From NCBI GenBank assembly GCA_904419145.1, contig CAJFQQ010000001.1:1-64000 (forward strand): a stretch of DNA of 64,000 nt, written 5' to 3'. The position numbers were made by a program, and so were the translations under genes. The DNA is from an uncultured Oscillospiraceae bacterium (GTDB lineage: Bacteria; Bacillota; Clostridia; Oscillospirales; Oscillospiraceae). The notes beneath the pieces are model-generated. The model was not told the origin of the DNA. It did not search any database and saw nothing but the letters and a program-made list of their open reading frames with translations. Positions 50,781 through 57,954 of the stretch are shown here, in pieces; the stretch's first letter is position 1, and each line of letters starts with the position of its first letter.

Positions 50781-51179
50781 ATGCACATGCTTACCGATCT
50801 GGATGCAGAATTGATCGCAGCGGCCCAGGACGCCATCCGCGCCAACTATGATGCGCTGCACTGCAACCATACGGTGGGAGCGGCAGTCCGGTGCAAAAAC
50901 GGACGCGTCTACGTCGGCGTCAACGTCTACTCCATCCACGGCGCGTGCGCCGAGCAGATCGCCATAGGAACGGCCATCACCCAGGGGGAGCGGGACTTCG
51001 AGACGATTGTCGCCGTCCGGGGAAAGGATGGCGAGGAGGTTATTCCCCCTTGCGGAAACTGCCGGCAGATGCTGTGCGATTACATGCCGGCGTGTGAAGT
51101 CATTCTCGCCACAGACCAGGGACTGCGGAAAATCCCCGCGGCGGACCTGCTGCCCTTTGCCTACCATGTGGAGGAATAG
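50781..51179 (+). CDS. Cytidine deaminase-like zinc hydrolase
   Basis: 132 residues. Zinc and proton-shuttle motif GACAE (C-A-E) and PPCGNCRQM give three Cys ligands, as in small tetrameric deaminases. The sequence VGAAVRCKNGRVYVGVNV is typical. The group includes cytidine deaminases and blasticidin-S deaminase-like enzymes; the latter also have cytidine-like folds, so the substrate could be either. TAGGAGGCGGAAACC precedes the ATG. Monocistronic. Confidence 0.9.
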   Translation: MHMLTDLDAELIAAAQDAIRANYDALHCNHTVGAAVRCKNGRVYVGVNVYSIHGACAEQIAIGTAITQGERDFETIVAVRGKDGEEVIPPCGNCRQMLCDYMPACEVILATDQGLRKIPAADLLPFAYHVEE

Positions 51180-51300
51180 ACCGCTTTGGGGGCAATAGCG
51201 GCGGGCCGGGTCTCTGCCGGTTTTACGTCCCTCTCCCCCTTTACTTTTTCGAACAAACGATCTATAATGATAGTAACCACGACGAAAGGAGGCGGTACCC

Positions 51301-51813
51301 GTGCGGGGACGGCCCATCACTTGCTGCTTCACCGGCCACAGGCCGGGAAAGCTGCCCTGGGGATTCAACGAAGCGGATCCCCGATGCACGGCACTGAAAC
51401 GGAAGATCGCCGACGCAGTGGACTCCGCCTACCAGTCCGGATACCGCCATTTCATCTGCGGTATGGCCCAGGGGTGTGACTTTTACTTTGCCGAGGCGGT
51501 GCTGGCCTTGCGGGCACGCTGCGGCGGCGTGACGCTGGAGGCCGCTGTCCCCTGCCCGGAGCAGGCCGCCTCCTGGCCCCGGAGGGACCGGGAGCGCTAT
51601 CGGGCCCTCCTCGACGCCTGCGACTTTGAGACCCTGGTCCAGGACCACTACAGTCCCGGCTGCATGCAGCGGCGCAACCGCTACATGGTGGACCACAGCG
51701 CCCTCATCATTGCCGTCTATGACGGTCTGCCCGGCGGCACCCGGCAGACCCTGGAGTACGCCATCCGGCAGAAGGTGGACTTTGTGGACATCCACCCGGA
51801 GGGCACGCCATGA
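51301..51813 (+). CDS. SLOG-domain (DUF1273/YpsA-like) protein
   Basis: 170 residues from GTG 51301, preceded by AAAGGAGGCGGTACCC. Rossmann-like SLOG fold: CCFTGHRPGKLPWGFNEADPRC at the start, YRHFICGMAQGCDFYFAEAVLAL, and RNRYMVDHSALIIAVYDGLPGGTRQTLEYA, a nucleotide-ligand loop. SLOG proteins bind nucleotide-derived ligands such as ADP-ribose or cyclic signals; YpsA influences division and stress in Bacillus. Its stop overlaps the dinB-like start by 4 bp, so the two are made together. Confidence 0.88.
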   Translation: MRGRPITCCFTGHRPGKLPWGFNEADPRCTALKRKIADAVDSAYQSGYRHFICGMAQGCDFYFAEAVLALRARCGGVTLEAAVPCPEQAASWPRRDRERYRALLDACDFETLVQDHYSPGCMQRRNRYMVDHSALIIAVYDGLPGGTRQTLEYAIRQKVDFVDIHPEGTP

Positions 51814-53048
51814 GCCGGGTCATTCTCCACTGCGACATGAACAGCTTCTACGCCTCCGTGGAGCTGCTGACCCTGCCGCAGCTGCGGCAGCTCCCGGTGG
51901 CGGTCTGCGGCGATCCGGACAGCCGCCACGGCATCGTGCTGGCAAAAAACGAGCAGGCCAAGGCCTTTGGCGTCAAGACCGCGGAGACCATCTGGCAGGC
52001 CCGCAGGAAGTGTCCGACGCTGGTCTGTATCCCGCCTCACCACAAGCGGTACGCCGCGTATTCCAAGCTGGTCAATCAGATCTACTACCGCTTTACGGAC
52101 CTGGTGGAGCCCTTCAGCATTGACGAGAGCTGGCTGGATATCACCGGCTCCATGCATCTGTTCGGCGGCGACGCGGTGGCCATCGCCGACCGCATCCGCG
52201 CCACGGTCCGGGAGGAACTGGGGCTCACGCTCAGCGTGGGCGTCAGCTTCAACAAGGTGTTCGCCAAGCTGGGCAGCGACTATAAAAAGCCTGACGCCAC
52301 CACCCTGATCTCCCGGGAAAACTGGCAGGAGATCCTCTTCCCCCTGCCGGTGGGGGATATGCTGTTTGTGGGAAAGGCGGCCCGCACCGCGCTGGAAAAA
52401 ATCGGCGTTACCACCATCGGCCAGCTGGCGCAGACCGATCCGGAGGTACTGGAGCACCTGCTGGGGAAGCTGGGGCGCCAGCTCCACACCTATGCCAACG
52501 GGCTGGACCGCTCCCCTGTCCGCCCCATGGGAGAGCGGGAACCGATCAAAAGCGTCGGCAACAGCACCACCTTTCCCCAGAACCTCACCACCCGGGATCA
52601 GGTGCGCACCGGCGTGGCCCTGCTGTGCGACAGCGTGGCCATGCGCCTGCGCCGCCACGGCCTCTACTGCGGCGGCGTCCAGGTGACGGTGAAGGACCCC
52701 CAGTTCAAGACCATCTCCCGGCAAAAGCAGCTGCCCCACAGCACCCACCTGATGAAGGAGCTGATGGCAGCGGCCATGGAGCTCATTGAGAGCGCCTGGA
52801 AATATCCCAACCCCATCCGCCTCCTCAGCGTCACCGCCATCCACCTGACCACAGAGGCGGAGGCCTATGAGCAGGTGGACCTGTTTGGACAGGCCGCAGA
52901 GCAGAAAAGCGAGAAGCAGGAAAAAATCGAGCAGGCCATGGACGCCATCCGGGGCAAATATGGCAGCCGGGCCATCTCCTATGGGGCGGCGGATCGGGAA
53001 ATCGGCAAAATTCGTCTGATTGACAAGGAACCAAATGAAAAGGGCTGA
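51810..53048 (+). CDS. dinB: DNA polymerase IV (Y-family, translesion)
   Basis: 412 residues. Palm motifs HCDMNSFYASVELL (metal Asp and steric-gate region) and PFSIDESWLDITG (catalytic Asp-Glu); finger and thumb with GVSFNKVFAKLGSDYKKP and HhH VGKAARTALEKIGVTTIGQLA; little-finger domain about 240-350. Near the C-terminus QVDLF is a sliding-clamp binding motif. Error-prone bypass of lesions. No LexA-type operator was recognised upstream of the SLOG gene. ATG 51810 overlaps the SLOG gene by 4 bp. Confidence 0.95.
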   Translation: MSRVILHCDMNSFYASVELLTLPQLRQLPVAVCGDPDSRHGIVLAKNEQAKAFGVKTAETIWQARRKCPTLVCIPPHHKRYAAYSKLVNQIYYRFTDLVEPFSIDESWLDITGSMHLFGGDAVAIADRIRATVREELGLTLSVGVSFNKVFAKLGSDYKKPDATTLISRENWQEILFPLPVGDMLFVGKAARTALEKIGVTTIGQLAQTDPEVLEHLLGKLGRQLHTYANGLDRSPVRPMGEREPIKSVGNSTTFPQNLTTRDQVRTGVALLCDSVAMRLRRHGLYCGGVQVTVKDPQFKTISRQKQLPHSTHLMKELMAAAMELIESAWKYPNPIRLLSVTAIHLTTEAEAYEQVDLFGQAAEQKSEKQEKIEQAMDAIRGKYGSRAISYGAADREIGKIRLIDKEPNEKG

Positions 53049-53070
53049 CGACAATTCGTCAGCCCTTTTC
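53037..53070. terminator. Bidirectional terminator between dinB and the GNAT gene
   Basis: A 15-bp perfect stem (53037-53051 with 53056-53070) with a 4-nt loop, flanked by A-tract and T-tract, so it works in both directions. It overlaps the dinB stop codon. Confidence 0.85.
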
Positions 53071-53556
53071 GTCTTTCCGGAGAAGCGGCGCCTGAGGCCC
53101 CGGCTTCTCCATCACAAAATTCGTGAGAAGCACCCCGCGGCAGTCCACCTGCTGCTCCCGCACCACCCGGTAGCCCCGGCTCTGGAAAAACGGGCGGGCC
53201 GTGATAGAGGCATGGGTGGTGTAGCGCAGGCAGGAGCATCCCGCCTCCAGCGCCTCGCACAGCGCCGTGGCAACCCCCCGACGCTGAAAGTCCCGGTGGA
53301 CAAACAGGTGGTCCAGATAGCCGCTATCATCCATGTCGGCAAACCCTACGATCTGGCCACCCGACTCCGCTACCAGGGTGGTGTTGGCCCGGAACGAACG
53401 GTCCCAGGTATCCAGCGGCTTTTTCCCTGTGGCCCAGGCGTCCAGCTGTTCGGGCGTATAGTCCGCCGCGTTCACCGTGTGGACCGTCTCATAGAACAGC
53501 CGGGCCAGTTCGCCGCAGTCCTCGGAATGATAGGGGCGGATCGTCATGGAATCCAT
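53059..53556 (-). CDS. GNAT acetyltransferase, PhnO/YafP-like
   Basis: 165 residues from ATG 53556, with CAGGAGGAGAACCAT before it. GNAT fold: TIRPYHSEDCGELARLFYETVHTV at the start; acetyl-CoA loop YLDHLFVHRDFQRRGVATALCEALE; C-terminal FFQSRGYRVVREQQVDCRGVLLTNFVMEK. The pattern with VNAADY near residue 30 and a Cys-rich RYTTHASITARPFF is shared with YafP-like acetyltransferases. The substrate is unknown. The frame is open upstream into the gap after the IclR gene. Confidence 0.9.
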   Translation of the reverse strand: MDSMTIRPYHSEDCGELARLFYETVHTVNAADYTPEQLDAWATGKKPLDTWDRSFRANTTLVAESGGQIVGFADMDDSGYLDHLFVHRDFQRRGVATALCEALEAGCSCLRYTTHASITARPFFQSRGYRVVREQQVDCRGVLLTNFVMEKPGPQAPLLRKDEKG

Positions 53557-53573
53557 ATGGTTCTCCTCCTGAT

Positions 53574-54359
53574 TTACTGCGTTTCCCTCCGGTAGCCCAT
53601 GTCGTAGGAGATCCGCTCCGCCGCCCGGCATACCAGCTCCCTGGCCTGCTGGAACTCCTCCGAGGATACCCGGCGGAACATCCCCACAATGCCGATGGCC
53701 CAGCGGACCTGTCCCTCCACGGAGAAGATGGGCGCCGCCACAGACCGCAGCCCCACCCGGTACTCTCCGTCCTCCACTGCGTAGCCCTGCCGGCGGATAT
53801 GCTCCAGCTCCAGCTCCAGGCGCTCCCGGTCGCTGATGGTATGGGGCGTATAGGCGGTAAAGTCCAGCGCGCCCAGCAGGCGCCGCTGTTCTCCCGCCGG
53901 AAGGTAGGCCAGGAGCAGCTTGCCCTGGGAGGTGCAGTGCAGCGGCACCCTGCTCCCCTTTTCCGACACCACGCGAAAGGCGCCGGTGGCCTCCACCATC
54001 TCCAGCACGATGGCCTCCTGCTCCTGGAGGCTGGACAGGATCACATTGCTGCCGGTCTGAATGGCGATGTGGTTCATCTGCTCCCGGCTGCGGCTCACCA
54101 CATCCCAGGAGGCACTGACGGCACAGCCGTATTCAAACAGCCGCACCCCCAGGCGGTATTTCCCATCCACCCCACTCTGCTCCACCGCGCCGCCCAGGCG
54201 CAGCGAAGCCAGCAGGCCGTGTGCCGTAGCCTTTGGCAGGTCCAACGCCTGCGCCAGCTCCCCCAGCGCCATGGGGCGGCGCTGCTGGGCCAGGCAGTCC
54301 AACAGCGCCAGCGCCTTCACCACCGACTGGACGTGCCGTCCCTCTGTCCGCTCAGCCAT
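53574..54359 (-). CDS. IclR-family transcriptional regulator
   Basis: 261 residues. N-terminal winged helix: VQSVVKALALLDCLAQQRRPMALGELAQALDLPKATAHGLLASLRLGGAVEQ; C-terminal effector domain of the IclR type with LHCTSQGKLLLAYLP and YAVEDGEYRVGLRSVAAPIFSVEGQVRWAIGIVG. IclR proteins control catabolic genes. Its start overlaps the xdhC stop by 8 bp, so it probably controls or follows purine or aldehyde oxidoreductase maturation genes; no such enzyme is in the window. Confidence 0.93.
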   Translation of the reverse strand: MAERTEGRHVQSVVKALALLDCLAQQRRPMALGELAQALDLPKATAHGLLASLRLGGAVEQSGVDGKYRLGVRLFEYGCAVSASWDVVSRSREQMNHIAIQTGSNVILSSLQEQEAIVLEMVEATGAFRVVSEKGSRVPLHCTSQGKLLLAYLPAGEQRRLLGALDFTAYTPHTISDRERLELELEHIRRQGYAVEDGEYRVGLRSVAAPIFSVEGQVRWAIGIVGMFRRVSSEEFQQARELVCRAAERISYDMGYRRETQ

Positions 54360-55359
54360 AGCGGAGCTCCTTCCCCGCCCGGTGGGCGATCAATTCCGCC
54401 GCAATGGAGACTGCGATCTCCTGCGGCGTCTCCCCGCCGATCGGCAATCCAATAGGCGAATGAATTCTCTTAATGTCAGCCTCTGTAAATCCGTTTTCCT
54501 TTAGATATTCCCGGGCAAAGGCAGCTTTCTTCCGGCTGCCGATACAGCCGATATAGGTCACCGGCGCCGTCAAAAGCTGCTGCAGGATCGCCAGATCCCC
54601 CTGGTGGCCGGCGGTCATAATGACCACATAGTCCGACTCCGTCAGCGGAAGGTCGATCCGCCCGAAATCCCCCTGGATCAGCTGTACCCCCGTTGGAAAC
54701 TGCTCCGCTTCCAGGGCCTCCATCCGGTCGTCAAATAGTGCCAGGCGGAATCCGACCCGATCCAAAAGCCACGCCAGCTCCCGTCCCACATGGCCGGCGC
54801 CGAAAATATACACCGTCCCCTGCCGCGTCAGGGGCTCCACAAACAGCGCGGGCTCCCCCCACTGCAGCACGGCCCGGCTGCCCATGAGGGGACGGACCGC
54901 CTCCGGTGAGGCCGCCATCTGCCAGGGCGTATCCTTCTCCCAGAGTGCCATGGTCCAGGGGCCGTGCTCTGACAGCGCCGTCACCAGCCAGGCCGGCCGC
55001 TCCGCCTCCAGAAGGGCGCAGATCCGCTCCATGAGGGGCAGCTCTTCCTTACCAAGCGGCTGGAACATCACCGTGACGGTGCCGCCGCAGATCATGCCGA
55101 TATCCTCCGTCCCATTGGGGTGGAGCTGAAAGGTCCGCACGGCGGGCCTCCCCTCCTCCAGAACCGTCCGGGCGTAGTTCTGTGCCAGCCGCTCCACACT
55201 GCCGCCGCCGATGGTGCCCGCAAATCCGCCGTCGGCAAACACAGCCATCCGTGCTCCGGCCCCCCTGGGCGTGGAGCCGGAGCTGGCGATGACGCCGCAC
55301 AGCACTACCCGCTCTCCCCTTCGGATATGGTCCCGCACTGCCGGAAAAACCGTACGCAT
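54352..55359 (-). CDS. XdhC/CoxI-family molybdenum-enzyme maturation factor
   Basis: 335 residues. The N-terminal XdhC domain (VVLCGVIASSGSTPRGAGARMAVFADGGFAGTIGGGSVE) and C-terminal Rossmann domain (VYIFGAGHVGRELAWLLDRVGFRLALFDDR, TYIGCIGSRKKAAFAREYL, IGGETPQEIAVSIAAEL). XdhC binds the molybdenum cofactor and helps its sulfuration and insertion into xanthine-dehydrogenase-type enzymes. It is normally beside hydroxylase or selenium-dependent molybdenum hydroxylase genes; here only the IclR gene is adjacent, so the client lies elsewhere. Confidence 0.92.
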   Translation of the reverse strand: MRTVFPAVRDHIRRGERVVLCGVIASSGSTPRGAGARMAVFADGGFAGTIGGGSVERLAQNYARTVLEEGRPAVRTFQLHPNGTEDIGMICGGTVTVMFQPLGKEELPLMERICALLEAERPAWLVTALSEHGPWTMALWEKDTPWQMAASPEAVRPLMGSRAVLQWGEPALFVEPLTRQGTVYIFGAGHVGRELAWLLDRVGFRLALFDDRMEALEAEQFPTGVQLIQGDFGRIDLPLTESDYVVIMTAGHQGDLAILQQLLTAPVTYIGCIGSRKKAAFAREYLKENGFTEADIKRIHSPIGLPIGGETPQEIAVSIAAELIAHRAGKELRYG

Positions 55360-55453
55360 AGCGCTCCCTCCTTGTCTCCTGTTTTCTTCAGCCTACCACA
55401 GTCTGTCCGGACCGTCAACAGAAATTCGGCATAATCGAATCACAATTCAATCT

Positions 55454-55481
55454 TTGCATTGCCTGCGGCCTATGTTACAAT
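55454..55481 (+). promoter_or_regulatory. Sigma-A promoter of the second two-component system
   Basis: TTGCAT (55454-55459), 16-bp spacer, TACAAT (55476-55481). The start near 55488 gives a 24-nt leader with AAGGAGACGCC. Confidence 0.65.
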
Positions 55482-55511
55482 AGGCGGCAGATGAAACAAG
55501 GAGACGCCGCC

Positions 55512-56168
55512 ATGAAAACCATTTTAATCGTAGAGGATGACCGCCCCCTGGCCCAGGGGATCCAGATGGCCCTGAGCCAGGGCGACCGGACTATCCGTTT
55601 GGCCCACACCCTCTCCGAGGCCAGGGCGCATCTGGCCGCAGAGCCCTTTGACCTGATGGTCCTGGACCTGAACCTGCCGGATGGCAACGGGCTGACACTG
55701 CTGGAGGAGCTGCGCCGGACCAGCGACCTGCCGGTGCTGATCCTCTCCGCCAACGATATGGAGATGGATCAGGTCACCGGGCTGGAGCGGGGCGCCGACG
55801 ACTATGTGACCAAGCCCTTCTCCCTGGCGATCCTCCGGGCCAGAGTCAGCAACCTGCTCCGGGAGCGGAGGAAAAGCGGGGTAATCGACCTGCCCCCCTT
55901 CTCCTTTGACTTCCAGCAGATGGTATTTACCCGGGAGGGCAGCCCCCTGGAGCTGTCCAAGACCGAGCAGCGGCTGCTGCGGCTGCTGGTGGAGAACCGG
56001 GGCAGGACCCTGTCCCGGGAGGTGCTGCTGGATCGTGTCTGGGACAGCGGGGAGTTTGTGGATGAGAACGCCCTGTCCGTTGCGGTAAAGCGGCTGCGCA
56101 GCAAGTTGGTGGACGCCCCCATCAAAACCGTCTACGGCGTGGGCTACACCTGGTCGGAGGAGAAATAG
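55512..56168 (+). CDS. OmpR-family response regulator (Bce-like module)
   Basis: 218 residues. Receiver: VEDDRPLAQGIQMAL, phospho-acceptor D52 in LMVLDLNLPDGNGL, TKPFSLAIL. Winged helix from about 125: LSKTEQRLLRLLVENRGRTLSREVLLDRVWDSGEFVDENALSVAVKRLRSKL...TVYGVGYTW. AAGGAGACGCCGCC precedes ATG 55512. The kinase gene follows with no gap, then an ABC ATPase and large permease: the layout of BceRS-AB peptide-antibiotic sensing and detoxification modules. Its probable site is the direct repeat at 57145-57173. Confidence 0.93.
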   Translation: MKTILIVEDDRPLAQGIQMALSQGDRTIRLAHTLSEARAHLAAEPFDLMVLDLNLPDGNGLTLLEELRRTSDLPVLILSANDMEMDQVTGLERGADDYVTKPFSLAILRARVSNLLRERRKSGVIDLPPFSFDFQQMVFTREGSPLELSKTEQRLLRLLVENRGRTLSREVLLDRVWDSGEFVDENALSVAVKRLRSKLVDAPIKTVYGVGYTWSEEK

Positions 56169-57071
56169 ATGGGTTTCTATGGATATTTGATCGGTGCGGC
56201 TGGGCTGATAGGTCTGGCTGTTGGACTTTGTCTGGCCCTTCGCAGCCGCCGCACCCTCCGCCGTCTGGACAGCATGCTCACCGCCGCCATCGACGGCGGC
56301 TTTTCCGAGGACACCTTTGACGAGAGCGCCCTCTCCGCGGTGGAGACCAAAATGAGCCGTTTCCTCAGCGGCTGCGCCGCCGCCAACCGGGACTTGTCCA
56401 CGGAAAAGGAATCAATCAAATCTCTGATCGCCGACATCTCCCACCAGACCAAGACCCCCATTGCCAATATCCTGCTCTACGCCTCCCTGCTCTCCGAGGG
56501 GGACCTCTCCCCGGCCCAACAGGCACAGGTCCAGGCCCTCTCCGCCCAGGCGGAGAAGCTCTCTTTCCTGGTCCAGGCGCTGGTCAAGGCCTCCCGGCTG
56601 GAGACAGGGATCCTTACCATGACGCCGGCGCGTCATGGCGTCCAGCAGCTGCTGGACGCTGCGGCGGGCCAGGCCGCCGAAACCGCCCGCAGCAAGGGCG
56701 TGGCTCTCGCCGTGGAGGAGACAGGCTGCGCCGTGCTGTGCGACGGGAAGTGGACGGCGGAGGCCCTCTATAATGTGGTGGACAACGCGGTGAAGTACAC
56801 CCCCTTCGGCGGCAGCGTCCGCCTGGCTGCCACAGCCCTGGGCCAGTTCTGCCGCATCGACGTCTCCGACACCGGCATCGGCATCCCCGAGGTGGAGCAG
56901 GCCAGCATCTTCCAGCGGTTCTACCGGGGGCAGGCGGTCCGGGAGCAGGAGGGGCTGGGCATCGGGCTCTACCTCACCCGGGAGATCCTCAGCGGCCAGG
57001 GCGGTTTTGTCAAGGTCTCCTCCAAGGTCGGACAGGGGAGCACCTTCTCCCTCTACCTGCCCCGGGGCTGA
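56169..57071 (+). CDS. Sensor histidine kinase partner of the Bce-like module
   Basis: 300 residues. A single N-terminal membrane helix (YLIGAAGLIGLAVGLCLAL) with almost no extracellular part, so it cannot sense a ligand alone. HisKA: H92 in LIADISHQTKTPIANILLYASLL. HATPase: NVVDNAVKYTPFGG, VSDTGIGIPEVEQASIFQRFYR, GLGIGLYLTREIL. Such intramembrane-type kinases usually read the state of their ABC transporter. ATG follows the regulator stop directly. Classic BceS has two helices; here only one is visible. Confidence 0.92.
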   Translation: MGFYGYLIGAAGLIGLAVGLCLALRSRRTLRRLDSMLTAAIDGGFSEDTFDESALSAVETKMSRFLSGCAAANRDLSTEKESIKSLIADISHQTKTPIANILLYASLLSEGDLSPAQQAQVQALSAQAEKLSFLVQALVKASRLETGILTMTPARHGVQQLLDAAAGQAAETARSKGVALAVEETGCAVLCDGKWTAEALYNVVDNAVKYTPFGGSVRLAATALGQFCRIDVSDTGIGIPEVEQASIFQRFYRGQAVREQEGLGIGLYLTREILSGQGGFVKVSSKVGQGSTFSLYLPRG

Positions 57072-57144
57072 GGCAGCAATATCGCGGCAAAAACAGGGGC
57101 CGGGCGCCGTCTTGGCGTCCGGCCTCTGACCATGGAACAGTGAG

Positions 57145-57173
57145 ATTCTTTCCAGCCCGGCTGGAATTCTTTC
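57145..57173 (+). promoter_or_regulatory. Candidate response-regulator site before the ABC genes
   Basis: ATTCTTTC occurs at 57145-57152 and again at 57166-57173, 21 bp apart (two helical turns), with an inverted-like GAATTCAGAAAG at 57184-57195. A possible -10 TATCCT lies at 57217-57222 with no good -35, as expected for an activated promoter. Inference only. Confidence 0.45.
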
Positions 57174-57270
57174 AAAACTGATAGAATTCAGAAAGAGTGT
57201 GGAAAGATTTGTCTGGTATCCTGTTTCCTGTGAGCCGGGCAGGGGCCCGGCAGAAAGGAGCATCCCAGTT

Positions 57271-57939
57271 ATGGCGATTTTGGAAACCAAGGATTTGAAG
57301 AAATACTACGGCAGCGGCGATACGCTGGTGAAGGCCCTGGACGGGGTCAATTTGAGCGTGGAGAACGGGGAGTTTGTGGCCATTGTCGGCACCTCCGGCT
57401 CCGGCAAGTCCACCCTGCTCCACATGCTGGGCGGGCTGGACCGGCCCACCAGCGGCACCGTCACCGTGGGCGGGAAGGACATCTTCTCCCTGAAGGATGA
57501 GGAACTAACCATCTTCCGCCGCCGGAAGATCGGCTTCGTGTTCCAGGCCTACAACCTGGTGCCGGTGCTCAGCGTGTATGAGAACATCGTCCTCCCCATC
57601 CAGCTGGACGGCGGCAAGGTGGATGAGGCGTATGTCAACCAGGTCATCCACACCCTGGGGCTGGAGGCCAAGCTGCAAAACCTCCCCAATCAGCTCTCCG
57701 GCGGCCAGCAGCAGCGGGTAGCCATTGCCCGGGCTCTGGCCACCAAGCCCGCCATCATCCTGGCCGACGAGCCCACGGGCAACCTGGACTCCAAAACCAG
57801 CCAGGACGTCCTCTCCCTGATGAAGGTCACCAGCCAGAAGTTTGCCCAGACCATGGTGATGATCACCCACAACGAGGAGATCGCCCAGCTCTCCGACCGG
57901 ATCGTCCGCATCGAGGACGGCCGGATCGTCAGCCGCTGA
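57271..57939 (+). CDS. ABC transporter ATPase (MacB/BceA type)
   Basis: 222 residues from ATG 57271, with AAAGGAG before it. Walker A GTSGSGKSTLLHMLGGLD, Q-loop FVFQAYNLVPVLSVYENI, signature LSGGQQQRVAIARALATKP, Walker B IILADEPTGNLDSKTSQDV, switch MVMITHNEEIAQLSDRIVRIEDGRI. The family serves FtsX-type permeases in mechanotransmission and peptide detoxification. It lies 200 bp after the kinase, with a likely inducible promoter between. Confidence 0.94.
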   Translation: MAILETKDLKKYYGSGDTLVKALDGVNLSVENGEFVAIVGTSGSGKSTLLHMLGGLDRPTSGTVTVGGKDIFSLKDEELTIFRRRKIGFVFQAYNLVPVLSVYENIVLPIQLDGGKVDEAYVNQVIHTLGLEAKLQNLPNQLSGGQQQRVAIARALATKPAIILADEPTGNLDSKTSQDVLSLMKVTSQKFAQTMVMITHNEEIAQLSDRIVRIEDGRIVSR

Positions 57940-57954
57940 GGGAGGGGACGGACC

